From NCBI RefSeq assembly GCF_009720525.1, contig NZ_CP043930.1, forward strand, positions 4,248,501-4,312,500: a DNA stretch of 64,000 bases. Reading direction: 5' to 3'. Origin of the DNA: Gimesia benthica (GTDB lineage Bacteria > Planctomycetota > Planctomycetia > Planctomycetales > Planctomycetaceae). Of the stretch, positions 47,972 to 64,000 are shown one piece after another; position 1 is the first letter of the stretch, and each line of letters begins with the position of its first letter. Both the position numbers and the translations under genes were made by a program. Under the pieces are notes generated by a model. That model did not search any database. It worked only from the letters and a program-made list of their open reading frames with translations, and was not told the DNA's origin.

Positions 47972-49168
47972 ATGGCTAAGGAAGTCTTTGAGCGAACAAA
48001 GCCGCACGTAAACGTTGGTACGATTGGACACATCGACCATGGTAAGACCACTCTGACTGCGTCACTGCTCGCAGTCCAGGCTCATAAGGGTCTTGCTGAA
48101 CTCAAGAGTTATGCTGATGTTGCGAAGGGCGGAACCGTTCGTGACGAAACCAAGACTGTGACGATCGCTGTGAGTCACGTGGAATATGAAAGCGAAACTC
48201 GCCACTACGCTCATATTGACTGTCCCGGTCACGCGGATTACATCAAGAACATGATCACCGGTGCTGCCCAGATGGATGGTGCGATCCTGGTTGTGTCTGC
48301 TGCTGATGGTCCCATGCCCCAGACTCGTGAGCACATCCTGCTGGCCCGTCAGGTTGACGTGCCTGCTCTGGTTGTCTTCCTCAACAAGTGTGACCTGGTT
48401 GATGACGAAGAACTGCTCGAGCTGGTTGAAATGGAAATCCGTGAGCTGCTGACCAAGTACGGTTTCCCAGGCGATGACATTACCATCGTTCGTGGTAACG
48501 CCAAAGGTGCTCTGGATAACCCTGGCGACGAAAAATACAACGCCTGCATTGGCGAGCTGATGGATGCTCTCGACTCTGACATTCCTGCTCCAGAGCGTGA
48601 AGCAGACAAGCCATTCCTGATGGCGATCGAAGACGTGTTCTCTATCGCTGGTCGTGGTACCGTGGTTACCGGTCGTATTGAAGCTGGTAAAATCAACGTT
48701 GGTGACAAGGTTGAAATCGTCGGTCTGCGTGACACTCAGGAAACAACCTGTACCGGTGTTGAAATGTTCCAGAAGACTCTGGATCAGGGTCTGGCTGGTG
48801 ACAACGTTGGTATCCTGCTGCGTGGTACCAAGAAGGAAGACGTCGAGCGTGGTCAGGTTCTGGCTGCTCCCGGTTCCATTCCTCCGCACACCAAGTTCGA
48901 AGGTCAGGTATACGTGCTGAGCAAAGAAGAAGGTGGTCGTCATACTCCGTTCTTCAACGGGTATCGTCCGCAGTTCTACTTCCGTACTACTGACGTAACC
49001 GGTTCAACCACGCTGCTGGGTGGCGCAGAAATGTGTATGCCTGGTGATAACGTTGAAGTTGAAGTTGAACTCGGTAAGCCAATCGCTATGTCCGAAGGTA
49101 GCCGTTTCGCGATTCGCGAAGGTGGTCGTACCGTCGGTTCTGGTGTGGTTACCAAGATCGTCGAGTAG
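47972..49168 (+). CDS. tuf: Elongation factor Tu
   Basis: GTPase that brings aminoacyl-tRNA to the ribosome. The start [20 protein letters not shown] is typical. The G1 motif is [13 protein letters not shown], switch [14 protein letters not shown] and the G4 motif [15 protein letters not shown]. Domains 2 and 3 end in [12 protein letters not shown]. The length of 398 residues is normal. It follows four tRNA genes, as tufB does in E. coli. A second tuf elsewhere is possible, and none is in the window. Confidence 0.99.
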   Translation: MAKEVFERTKPHVNVGTIGHIDHGKTTLTASLLAVQAHKGLAELKSYADVAKGGTVRDETKTVTIAVSHVEYESETRHYAHIDCPGHADYIKNMITGAAQMDGAILVVSAADGPMPQTREHILLARQVDVPALVVFLNKCDLVDDEELLELVEMEIRELLTKYGFPGDDITIVRGNAKGALDNPGDEKYNACIGELMDALDSDIPAPEREADKPFLMAIEDVFSIAGRGTVVTGRIEAGKINVGDKVEIVGLRDTQETTCTGVEMFQKTLDQGLAGDNVGILLRGTKKEDVERGQVLAAPGSIPPHTKFEGQVYVLSKEEGGRHTPFFNGYRPQFYFRTTDVTGSTTLLGGAEMCMPGDNVEVEVELGKPIAMSEGSRFAIREGGRTVGSGVVTKIVE

Positions 49169-49200
49169 TCGAACGATCGCTTCGGTTTGAAGATAAGTGG

Positions 49201-49228
49201 TGTCCACCCTGTTTTGGCAGGGTGGACA
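49201..49228 (+). terminator. Hairpin after tuf
   Basis: An 11-bp perfect stem (TGTCCACCCTG at 49201-49211, CAGGGTGGACA at 49218-49228) has loop TTTTGG. Only a weak T-rich stretch (TCTTCAAGTT) follows, so termination may be partial. Confidence 0.6.
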
Positions 49229-49283
49229 TCTTCAAGTTACAGTTGATTTGTGAAATTGATGTCCGTGGGGACTGAGGGCTGTT

Positions 49284-49439
49284 ATGGCACGTGAATATGT
49301 TTGGTTAGAGTGTACTGAGACTGGTATGAGAAACTATCGGGTCAGTAAGGAGACTCGCGGCACTGAGCGGCTTTCATTGATGAAATACTGCCCCAAGCTG
49401 CGGCGTCACACATTGCACAAAGAGTCGCGCAAGAAATAA
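49284..49439 (+). CDS. rpmG: 50S ribosomal protein L33
   Basis: A 51-residue protein beginning MAREYVWLECTETGMRNY and ending LRRHTLHKESRKK, which is the L33 pattern. Of the usual zinc-binding cysteines only two are present (ECTETG and KYCPK), so this is a C-minus-like L33 type, not expected to hold a full zinc ribbon. The gene lies between tuf and tRNA-Trp, as in many bacteria. Confidence 0.95.
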   Translation: MAREYVWLECTETGMRNYRVSKETRGTERLSLMKYCPKLRRHTLHKESRKK

Positions 49440-49528
49440 GGCTTGCTGACCGGGATTTTGTGAGCTGGTGTGCGTTGTTTCGAGTTACTTCCGGTGGTCA
49501 AATCTGTTTGGTCAGTTCAATGTTGTGG

Positions 49529-49601
49529 ACGGGTGTAGCTCAATTGGCAGAGCACTGGATTCCAAATCCAGCGGTTGGGGGTTCAAGTCCCTCCGCCCGT
49601 G
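49529..49601 (+). tRNA. tRNA-Trp (anticodon CCA)
   Basis: 73 bases with acceptor ACGGGTG/CGCCCGT (one G-T pair) and discriminator G. The anticodon stem is CTGGA/TCCAG with loop TTCCAAA. CCA is not encoded. It lies between rpmG and secE, a common bacterial arrangement. Confidence 0.97.
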
Positions 49602-49729
49602 TTTATTAAAGTTTTACTGTTGATGTCGGCGCTGACTGATTGAGTTCGGTCGAGTGTTGGCTCAGGAAAACAGGTTTGCGGTTCCAGTGGTTCACACCAT
49701 AGGTATCTGGTAGTTAGTAAGTCGGTCTC

Positions 49730-50161
49730 ATGGCTAAATCCAAATCGGAACAAGCATTTTCTGCCACTCTGGTTAGTGGTGGTTTGTATAAAAGGAATCA
49801 GGGGCGCCTGGTGCGTCAGTTAACTGCGATCGGCCTGGTGGCCGTGGCGATTTTTGGCGCCTATTCGCTGTATAACGTGTTGCCCCTGGGGATGTCTGCA
49901 GGGCTGCAGAAAGGGATTGCGGTCGGAGTGGTCGTAGTTTCCGCATGGTTGGCATATCGTCTGGTGAATTTTCCCCGGTTTGCTGACTTCCTGATTTCGG
50001 TGGAAGCCGAGGTAAGCAAAGTGACTTGGGCAACCAAGGAGCAGCTGTGGCGTTCAACGACAGTCGTGATTGTGGTCATGTTTCTGCTGGCGTTTCTGCT
50101 ACTGGCATTCGATCTGTTCTGGCAGGCCCTCTTCCAGTTGATCGGCTTTCTCAGGATTTGA
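49730..50161 (+). CDS. secE: Preprotein translocase subunit SecE
   Basis: Essential membrane subunit of the SecYEG channel. The 143-residue protein has three predicted membrane segments, as in E. coli SecE, unlike the single-segment form of most bacteria. These are LTAIGLVAVAIFGAYSLYNV, then VGVVVVSAWLAYRLV, then the conserved C-terminal VIVVMFLLAFLLLAFDLFWQ. The SecE hallmark VEAEVSKVTWATKEQLWRST precedes the last segment. nusG follows after 175 bases. Confidence 0.95.
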   Translation: MAKSKSEQAFSATLVSGGLYKRNQGRLVRQLTAIGLVAVAIFGAYSLYNVLPLGMSAGLQKGIAVGVVVVSAWLAYRLVNFPRFADFLISVEAEVSKVTWATKEQLWRSTTVVIVVMFLLAFLLLAFDLFWQALFQLIGFLRI

Positions 50162-50192
50162 AGCAGGACGTGGCCGGCATTCAGCGAATAAC

Positions 50193-50212
50193 AGAGATTT
50201 TTTGATCTCTGC
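50193..50212 (+). promoter_or_regulatory. Hairpin between secE and nusG
   Basis: CAGAGAT (50193-50199) and ATCTCTG (50206-50212) enclose TTTTTG. No U-run follows the stem. It may be a processing site or a partial attenuator. Confidence 0.4.
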
Positions 50213-50336
50213 TTCTTGAATAAAATGGTCTTCCTGCTCATTATGGGCGATTCCGGTTTTGGCGGTCTCTTTGTTTGTCGCATTCGAATAAAATCAGGGC
50301 TTTTGTTGTCGTCGAGGGTCTGATTGAAGGTGTCTC

Positions 50337-50921
50337 ATGAGTAATGATTCGGGTTCTGAACCAACCTCTGAAAATTCAGAGGGATCAGAAAAGCGGCAGT
50401 GGTACGTACTGAAGGTACAAAGCAACCGCGAAAAATCGATTCGTGATGCCCTGCTGCGGGGAATTAAGCGGGACGGCCTGGAAGAGTACTTTGGGGAAAT
50501 TATCATCCCCACGGAAAAAGTTGTTGAAACAAAAGGTGGTAAGAAACGCGTTTATGAACGCAAGCTCTACCCTGGTTATCTGATGATCCAGGTAGAGTTG
50601 AATGATGACAGCTGGTATCTGGTGCGGTCAACGAATGGCGTTGGTGACTTTACCGGGGCCGCTGGTCAGCCGATTCCGATGCAGGAGCATGAAATTTCCC
50701 GCATGCTGGGGCGTGAAGAGACCAAGGAAGAAACACCTGTCAAAATCAAGCTGGATTTCCAGACAGGCGATGTTGTCAAAATTAAAGATGGTGCGTTTGA
50801 AGGCTTTGAAGGCACAATTGATGCCATTGACGAAGCCAGTGGTAAAGTGACGGTCCTGATAGAGATCTTCAGCCGTCCGACACCTTCAGAGCTGGAATAC
50901 TGGCAAATTGAAAAAGTGTGA
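50337..50921 (+). CDS. nusG: Transcription termination/antitermination factor NusG
   Basis: Binds RNA polymerase and links it to Rho or the ribosome. The NGN domain starts at [19 protein letters not shown] and has [12 protein letters not shown] and the block [14 protein letters not shown]. The KOW domain follows ([20 protein letters not shown]). The length of 194 residues is typical, with a short Ser/Glu-rich N-terminal extension of about 18 residues. Confidence 0.98.
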   Translation: MSNDSGSEPTSENSEGSEKRQWYVLKVQSNREKSIRDALLRGIKRDGLEEYFGEIIIPTEKVVETKGGKKRVYERKLYPGYLMIQVELNDDSWYLVRSTNGVGDFTGAAGQPIPMQEHEISRMLGREETKEETPVKIKLDFQTGDVVKIKDGAFEGFEGTIDAIDEASGKVTVLIEIFSRPTPSELEYWQIEKV

Positions 50922-50995
50922 CGGGTCACCCGGCTCGGCATTGAAAAGATATATTTGATTCACCTGTTTATAAAGTGTTTTGAAAGTCGGTCAAA

Positions 50996-51421
50996 ATGGC
51001 TAAGCAGCTTGTTACAGAAGTAAAAGTTCAGATTCCCGGTGGTCAGGCTACCCCGGCTCCTCCAGTTGGTACAGCCCTCGGTCCACATGGTGTCAACATT
51101 GGCCAGTTTGTGCAGCAGTTCAACGAGCGTACCAAGGATATGGCAGGAACGACTATTCCTGTTGTGATCAGTATCTTTAACGATCGTTCTTTCGACTTTG
51201 TCCTGAAGAGCCCGCCGGCTGCAGTTCTGCTCAAGCAGGCTGCTCAGGTGGCTAAAGGGGCAGGGAATCCTAAGAAGAACAAGGTCGGCAAAGTGACCGT
51301 TGATCAGCTGAAGGAAATCGCCAAGACCAAGTTCGAAGACCTGAATGCACCGAACATCGATCAGGCTGCCAAGATTATTGCCGGAACTGCCCGCAGCATG
51401 GGCATTGAAGTCGAAAAATAA
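50996..51421 (+). CDS. rplK: 50S ribosomal protein L11
   Basis: Part of the GTPase-associated center of the large subunit and of the stringent response sensor. It begins [20 protein letters not shown] and includes [18 protein letters not shown] and MGIEVEK at the end. The length of 141 residues is typical. It starts the rplK-rplA-rplJ-rplL series. Confidence 0.99.
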   Translation: MAKQLVTEVKVQIPGGQATPAPPVGTALGPHGVNIGQFVQQFNERTKDMAGTTIPVVISIFNDRSFDFVLKSPPAAVLLKQAAQVAKGAGNPKKNKVGKVTVDQLKEIAKTKFEDLNAPNIDQAAKIIAGTARSMGIEVEK

Positions 51422-51429
51422 TCTGAAAC

Positions 51430-51445
51430 GGGCAGCAGGCTGCCC
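51430..51445 (+). promoter_or_regulatory. Small hairpin between rplK and rplA
   Basis: GGGCAG (51430-51435) and CTGCCC (51440-51445) enclose CAGG. It may tune expression of rplA or be a minor stability element. Confidence 0.35.
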
Positions 51446-51501
51446 TCAAGTACTATCAGATTTCATCAATACAAACAGCACGTTTACCGGATAAAAGAGT
51501 C

Positions 51502-52206
51502 ATGGGAAAACAATCCAAGCGGACAAAGCATTACAATGAAAAGCTGTCAGGCCTCGGCACTGTCAGTCTGGAAGAAGCTGTAGGGGCGCTGAAATCGCTG
51601 GATAGCGATCTGCCAGCTGCTATCAAGCCGGTCAAAATGGACCAGACTGTAGAACTGGCTGTGCGTCTGGGTGTCGATCCCCGCCAGGCAGACCAGCTGG
51701 TGCGTGGTTCGATCATTCTTCCACACGGGATTGGTAAGGCACAGCGGGTTGTTGTATTCGCCCAGGGCGCCAATCTGGAAGCTGCCGAAGCCGCTGGTGC
51801 AGATGCCGCTGGTGGTAAAGATCTGGCTGACAAGATTAAAGGTGGCTGGCTCGACTTTGACGTCGCGATCGCAACTCCCGATATGATGGGTGTGGTTGGT
51901 CCACTCGGTCGTGTGCTTGGTCCACGCGGTCTGATGCCTTCGCCTCGTGCTGGTACGGTTACCCAGGATGTGGAAACTGCAGTCAAAGATTACAAGGCTG
52001 GTAAAGTCGAATTTCGTGTCGACGCTGGTGGAAACGTGCATTGCCGGGTTGGCAAAATGTCGTTTGAACCAACTCAGTTAATCGAAAATATCCAGGCGAT
52101 GCTGAAGTATCTGGACAGCTTGCGTCCTTCTTCAGTCAAAGGTGCTTATGTGAGAAACGTCGCCGTTTCGGCAACCATGAGCCCGGGGATTTCTGTTGCC
52201 CTGTAG
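51502..52206 (+). CDS. rplA: 50S ribosomal protein L1
   Basis: Large-subunit stalk protein and, in many bacteria, the autogenous repressor of rplKA. The 234-residue protein has the blocks [40 protein letters not shown] and [12 protein letters not shown] could not identify an L1-binding leader with confidence. Confidence 0.99.
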   Translation: MGKQSKRTKHYNEKLSGLGTVSLEEAVGALKSLDSDLPAAIKPVKMDQTVELAVRLGVDPRQADQLVRGSIILPHGIGKAQRVVVFAQGANLEAAEAAGADAAGGKDLADKIKGGWLDFDVAIATPDMMGVVGPLGRVLGPRGLMPSPRAGTVTQDVETAVKDYKAGKVEFRVDAGGNVHCRVGKMSFEPTQLIENIQAMLKYLDSLRPSSVKGAYVRNVAVSATMSPGISVAL

Positions 52207-52287
52207 TGGGGAGCGTCGAATCCTGACAGATTTTATATAACATCACATATTGCTGTTTTCGGCGTTTAACAAGCTGGAAGAGATCCA

Positions 52288-52806
52288 ATGAGTAAATTTG
52301 TAAAAGAAATGATCATCTCGGAGATTGAATCCCAGATCGGCGATGTCCGCGACTTCGTCGTGATAGATTCTGCAAAAGTGGATGCGATTACTGATAACAG
52401 TTTTCGTATCAAGCTGCAGGAAAAGGGGCTCACTGCTCTGACAGTCAAGAACTCACTCGCTCGACGGGCATTTGCCAATAAAGGCATTGAAGGGTTGGAA
52501 GAGGTTCTTAAGGGGCCTTCAACTCTGGTCTGGGGTGGTGAAGATATCGTTGAGCTCTCTAAAGAGATGAGCAAATGGGCCAAGGAAATCCAGGAGCTCG
52601 ACATCAAGGGTGGTCTGACAGAGGGAACCTCGCTGTCCACTGATGATGTGACCAAGCTGAGCAAGAGCCCGGGTCGTGTGGAACTGATCGCAGACATTGT
52701 CGGTCGAATCCTCGGACCTGGTTCACAGCTTGCAGGTGCAATCAAAGGGCCCGGTGGAACCGTGGTCGGGCAGATCAAGTCGATCGCCGAAGGCGAAGAA
52801 GGATAG
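52288..52806 (+). CDS. rplJ: 50S ribosomal protein L10
   Basis: Stalk base that binds L7/L12 dimers. The 172-residue protein has DFVVIDSAKVDAITDNSFRI, TALTVKNSLARRAFANKGIE and the C-terminal LPGPGSQLAG-like block. The N-terminus is slightly unusual but the family pattern is clear. Confidence 0.97.
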   Translation: MSKFVKEMIISEIESQIGDVRDFVVIDSAKVDAITDNSFRIKLQEKGLTALTVKNSLARRAFANKGIEGLEEVLKGPSTLVWGGEDIVELSKEMSKWAKEIQELDIKGGLTEGTSLSTDDVTKLSKSPGRVELIADIVGRILGPGSQLAGAIKGPGGTVVGQIKSIAEGEEG

Positions 52807-52938
52807 ACGGCCGGTCTGTCTCTCCCTGAGGCGGATATTCATAAATTTGTAGCAACGACCGTAGTGACGTAGCGGCGTTGATTTGATTTACACTATTGAG
52901 AGATTTTTTTTACGCATTCGTGCGAAAGGAAAGAGAAG

Positions 52939-53355
52939 ATGGCGACAGCCGAAGCAACAACTGAATTTGGTGAAGAAACCAAAGAACTGGGCGACAAAAT
53001 TGCTGGTTTGACTCTGCTCCAGGCTAAAGAACTGGCTGATTACCTCGAAGAAGTTCATGGAATCAAAGCTGCAGCCGGTGGCGCCGTAATGATGGCTGGC
53101 CCTGCTGGTGGTGGAGACGGTGGCGGTGAAGCTGCTGAAGAAAAGACTGAATTCGACGTCATTCTGACCGGATTCGGTGACAACAAGATTCCTGTCATTA
53201 AAGTCGTTCGTGGCGCCACAGGCCTCGGTCTGAAGGAAGCCAAAGAACTGGTAGAAGGTGCTCCTAAACCACTGAAAGAAGGTGTCTCCAAGGAAGATGC
53301 TGAAGCTCTGGTTAAGGAAGTCGAAGAAGCAGGCGGTACTGCTGAAGTTAAGTAA
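52939..53355 (+). CDS. rplL: 50S ribosomal protein L7/L12
   Basis: Flexible stalk protein that recruits translation factors. The N-terminal dimerisation part ([20 protein letters not shown]) is followed by an Ala/Gly-rich hinge and the globular domain [20 protein letters not shown], which ends [10 protein letters not shown]. The length of 138 residues is slightly longer than usual because of the N-terminus. Confidence 0.98.
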   Translation: MATAEATTEFGEETKELGDKIAGLTLLQAKELADYLEEVHGIKAAAGGAVMMAGPAGGGDGGGEAAEEKTEFDVILTGFGDNKIPVIKVVRGATGLGLKEAKELVEGAPKPLKEGVSKEDAEALVKEVEEAGGTAEVK

Positions 53356-53386
53356 ATCGTCGCTGAGAAAAAAGCCATCTGGATTT

Positions 53387-53418
53387 AACCTGTGCTGAAG
53401 CTTGCTTTGGCACAGGTT
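53387..53418 (+). promoter_or_regulatory. Hairpin/attenuator after rplL
   Basis: A 9-bp perfect stem (AACCTGTGC at 53387-53395, GCACAGGTT at 53410-53418) has a 14-base loop and no U-run. In E. coli an attenuator sits at this same place between rplL and rpoB, so partial termination or RNase processing is plausible. Confidence 0.5.
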
Positions 53419-53465
53419 AGTCTTGTGTTACTATGTACATTTATATGGTTTTTTTCTGCGTGCAA

Positions 53466-53494
53466 TTGAAGTGTGGTGTTTAACAGTCTAGAAT
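53466..53494 (+). promoter_or_regulatory. Candidate promoter for rpoBC
   Basis: TTGAAG (53466-53471), a 17-base spacer and TAGAAT (53489-53494). It would give an rpoB leader of about 390 bases. Confidence 0.55.
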
Positions 53495-53892
53495 AAGTGC
53501 CTGCAGGTTGCGCTGCGATAGTATGTCGTTGCGCGAGCTAGCTTTTTTGTTTATTGTTATTCAGGACTACTTCACTTGGTTGCATGTCCTTGTTGCTGAT
53601 AGATTTGTTTCCTTTAGTTATCTGCTTCGATCAGTCATCGTGTCAGTCCCATATGGTCTAAGCAATCGACTCATTGTACTCTCTTTTGAATAGCAAAGTA
53701 GTATTGAGCGATTTACCAGGCTTTAATTTCGTCGAGCGATTCGCTTTTCATGCAGCAGTCGGGGCTGTATTCTCTCGAGGTACGCGCTGCGGTTCCTCGC
53801 TATCCATGGCAAGTGCTCCTTTTCAGCCGCGTGAGCGGTCTGCGCGGAGTAATTCCACATCTGGCACCAGGTAAGTAGAAAAGATCATCTTA

Positions 53893-57606
<3,714 letters not shown>

Positions 57607-57701
57607 TGCGTACTCAGTGATGAGACGTGTTGCCCGGGTGAAGTTTCTTTTCATGATCAAACTCTGATCATACATAGTTCAGAAAATAAGGAGCGTGCAC
57701 A

Positions 57702-62069
<4,368 letters not shown>

Positions 62070-62190
62070 AGGAATAAAGGAAGCGTATCTGGTCTGCGAG
62101 CAGAATTCACTTTGTCTCAGATCCCGAATTGGGTGATTCGTGAGACTTGACGGATGCCTGCAGGCTGGATACATTGTCCCGTTCCTAACT

Positions 62191-62219
62191 CTGGCAACAG
62201 GGAATTAATTGCATATAAT
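62191..62219 (+). promoter_or_regulatory. Promoter for rpsL-rpsG
   Basis: CTGGCA (62191-62196), a 17-base spacer and a perfect TATAAT (62214-62219). A hairpin GCCATT/AATGGC (62224-62229 and 62236-62241) lies at the expected start of the transcript. Confidence 0.7.
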
Positions 62220-62300
62220 AGTGGCCATTTGTTACAATGGCTGCCTGTAAATAGAAGTTATTATTGAAGTTCAAGCATTGAACGAAGATGGGTTATCTCG

Positions 62301-62672
<372 letters not shown>

Positions 62673-62768
62673 TCGCCTGGTTTATCAAGCATATAAAATT
62701 CACACAGTTTGATTACATTCATCAGTGCCCCGTGAGGCGCTGAGGCAAATGTCAGAGGAAAAGATGGA

Positions 62769-63248
62769 ATGAGCAAGAAGTTTACAGCCAGTGCGACTCA
62801 GCTGAAGCCAGATCCGCGGTTCAATTCACTGCTGGCTTCCAAGTTTGTTAACTGTCTGATGCATGATGGCAAAAAGAGCATTGCTCAAAACGTGTTCTAC
62901 TCAGCTCTGGATCGCATCAAAGAGCGTATTCCCGATGTTGAGCCGATCGAAGTTTTCACACAGGCTGTCGAAAATGTTAAGCCCAGTGTTGAAGTTCGTT
63001 CGAAGCGTGTTGGTGGTGCTACTTACCAGGTGCCGACCCCTGTGAATCCCAAGCGTCAGCAGACTCTGGCGATTCGCTGGATTCTGGCTGCGATTCGCGG
63101 CAAGAAAGGTCGTCCGATGGAAGTTCGTCTGGCTGACGAAATTCTGTCTGCACACAAAAAAGAAGGTACTGCCATCACTACCCGTGAGAATATTCATCGT
63201 ATGGCTGAAGCGAACAAGGCATTTGCTCACTTCGCCTTCTCGCGCTAA
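62769..63248 (+). CDS. rpsG: 30S ribosomal protein S7
   Basis: Small-subunit head protein, 159 residues. It includes [40 protein letters not shown] and a C-terminus ending [14 protein letters not shown]. It follows rpsL by 96 bases and ends just before a strong terminator. Confidence 0.98.
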   Translation: MSKKFTASATQLKPDPRFNSLLASKFVNCLMHDGKKSIAQNVFYSALDRIKERIPDVEPIEVFTQAVENVKPSVEVRSKRVGGATYQVPTPVNPKRQQTLAIRWILAAIRGKKGRPMEVRLADEILSAHKKEGTAITTRENIHRMAEANKAFAHFAFSR

Positions 63249-63267
63249 GGCAAAGTAAAGATCAATT

Positions 63268-63317
63268 AGACGCACTGGCGATGGTGATAAACCATTGCCT
63301 GCTGCGTCTTTTTTTTT
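63268..63317 (+). terminator. Rho-independent terminator between rpsG and fusA
   Basis: An outer stem AGACGCA (63268-63274)/TGCGTCT (63303-63309) encloses an inner stem GCGATGGT (63278-63285)/ACCATTGC (63291-63298) with loop GATAA. It is followed by nine T (63309-63317). In most str operons rpsG reads into fusA, so this break is unusual. Confidence 0.9.
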
Positions 63318-63426
63318 GTAGATTGAAAAGTCTAAAGCCAGCTGGCCGGTTGAAGTCCAATGGAGGATTCGCGGCAGTTGGGTTTTGTTTTTGTGATTCA
63401 ATTTCAGTTGGAATGGCAGGACCAGA

Positions 63427-64000
63427 ATGTCAACTTCAATAGATCAGATCAGAAACATCGGGATTATCGCTCATATTGACGCCGGTAAGACGACGACTAC
63501 CGAGCGGATTCTCTACTACGCCAAGTTCCTGCACCGCCCGGGCGGGGTGGATGAAGGTACGACTGCAACCGACTTCGACGAGGAGGAAGCGAAGCGGGGA
63601 ATCACGATTTATTCTGCGGCGATTACCTGTAAGTGGAACGGGCACACGATCAATATTATCGACACTCCCGGGCACGTCGACTTCACGGCTGAAGTCGAGC
63701 GCAGTCTGCGCGTACTCGATGGTGCGGTCGTGGTCTTCAGTGCGATGGAAGGGGTTGAGGCGCAGAGTGAAACGGTCTGGCGGCAGGCGGATAAATACAA
63801 TGTGCCCCGTATCTGTTTCATTAACAAGATGGACCGTATCGGCGCCAGCTTCGAGCGGACGTTTGAAGAGATTCAAAAACGCTTGCGGGGCAATCCCGTG
63901 GCGTTGCAGATTCCCATTGGTGAAGGCACAACATCAACCGGTGATTCCTTCAGTGGCGTGATTGATCTGATTAAAATGCAGGCCCTGTTTTATGACCAGG
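63427..64000 (+). CDS. fusA: Elongation factor G, 3' partial
   Basis: Translocase GTPase; only the first 191 residues are in the window and the frame is open to the edge. The G1 motif is [20 protein letters not shown], switch II is IDTPGHVDF and the G4 motif FINKMDRIG. The switch I region reads [20 protein letters not shown], followed by [13 protein letters not shown]. It differs from the canonical bacterial [20 protein letters not shown]. This resembles the special spd-type EF-G1 described in spirochaetes, planctomycetes and deltaproteobacteria. The start ATG has AGGA 7 bases upstream. Confidence 0.93.
   Translation, partial: MSTSIDQIRNIGIIAHIDAGKTTTTERILYYAKFLHRPGGVDEGTTATDFDEEEAKRGITIYSAAITCKWNGHTINIIDTPGHVDFTAEVERSLRVLDGAVVVFSAMEGVEAQSETVWRQADKYNVPRICFINKMDRIGASFERTFEEIQKRLRGNPVALQIPIGEGTTSTGDSFSGVIDLIKMQALFYDQ

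Larger units (their letters stand above)
53356..53892. other. Long rplL-rpoB spacer
   Basis: These 537 bases are AT-rich on the left and hold no supported gene. Open frames at 53508 and 53674 have no family pattern and no ribosome binding site. The region contains the hairpin at 53387-53418 and a promoter at 53466-53494, so rpoBC should have its own transcription start. Confidence 0.65.

Noticed and set aside
48062-48943. 293-codon minus-strand open frame inside tuf
   Set aside because: Shadow frame on a strongly codon-biased gene.
53508-53874. Two short frames in the rplL-rpoB spacer
   Set aside because: Unusual composition, no binding site and no pattern; the spacer looks regulatory.

Overview
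The window looks like chromosomal DNA of a marine-type planctomycete, most like Gimesia (formerly Planctomyces maris) and relatives. This is inferred from gene content: a Tat-exported DUF1501 protein paired with a DUF1549/DUF1553 protein, a secreted Gfo/Idh/MocA-DUF1080 fusion next to a sulfatase, signal peptidases with very large insertions, and zinc-ribbon/one-membrane-segment proteins. I see no rRNA, CRISPR array, transposase, prophage or integration site. Gene order and coding style are uniform, so this is ordinary core chromosome with lineage-specific oddities.

Layout. 1-4112: the end of a cytochrome c oxidase operon (subunit I cut by the window edge, subunit III with a large insertion, subunit IV with an Ala/Pro tail, and a second subunit III-like protein). 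4341-8948: two tandem, heavily expanded type I signal peptidases, then the LPS-transport ATPase lptB. 8967-13114, minus strand: a KAS III-like thiolase-fold enzyme, two small membrane-protein genes, a short-chain dehydrogenase and an IscA-type Fe-S carrier. 13541-18082, plus strand: a YhaM-like exoribonuclease, dapF, a DUF2752 protein, a tandem lipoprotein pair and a small unknown. 18098-20985, minus strand: lepA and a ROK sugar kinase. 21366-24724: a sulfatase and the oxidoreductase-DUF1080 fusion. 25192-32611: a complete sodium-pumping NADH:quinone reductase cluster with its two maturation genes (nqrABCDEF-apbE-nqrM). 32821-33459: Hsp20. 33465-44557, minus strand: an ABC efflux system (ATPase, FtsX permease, HlyD adaptor) preceded by a Bfd-like ferredoxin, two zinc-ribbon/TM/STN-like proteins, and the DUF1549-DUF1501 pair.

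45245-64000 is the information-processing core: an unusual sigma factor fused to DNA-binding HTH modules, then tRNA-Thr(TGT)-Tyr-Gly-Thr(GGT)-tuf-rpmG-tRNA-Trp-secE-nusG-rplKAJL-rpoBC-rpsL-rpsG-fusA. This preserves the thrU-tyrU-glyT-thrT-tufB-secE-nusG-rpl-rpoBC order known from E. coli, joined to the str operon. Candidate promoters and hairpins divide it into several transcription units (tRNA/tuf, rpoBC, rpsLG, fusA).

The respiratory genes work together: the Nqr complex feeds quinone and pumps sodium, while the type A2 oxidase reduces oxygen. ApbE attaches FMN to NqrB/NqrC and NqrM is needed for Nqr assembly. The best candidates for undescribed biology are the sigma factor with its long structured leader, the two signal peptidases carrying a zinc ribbon and a beta-sandwich-like insertion, and the paired zinc-ribbon/TM/STN-like proteins.
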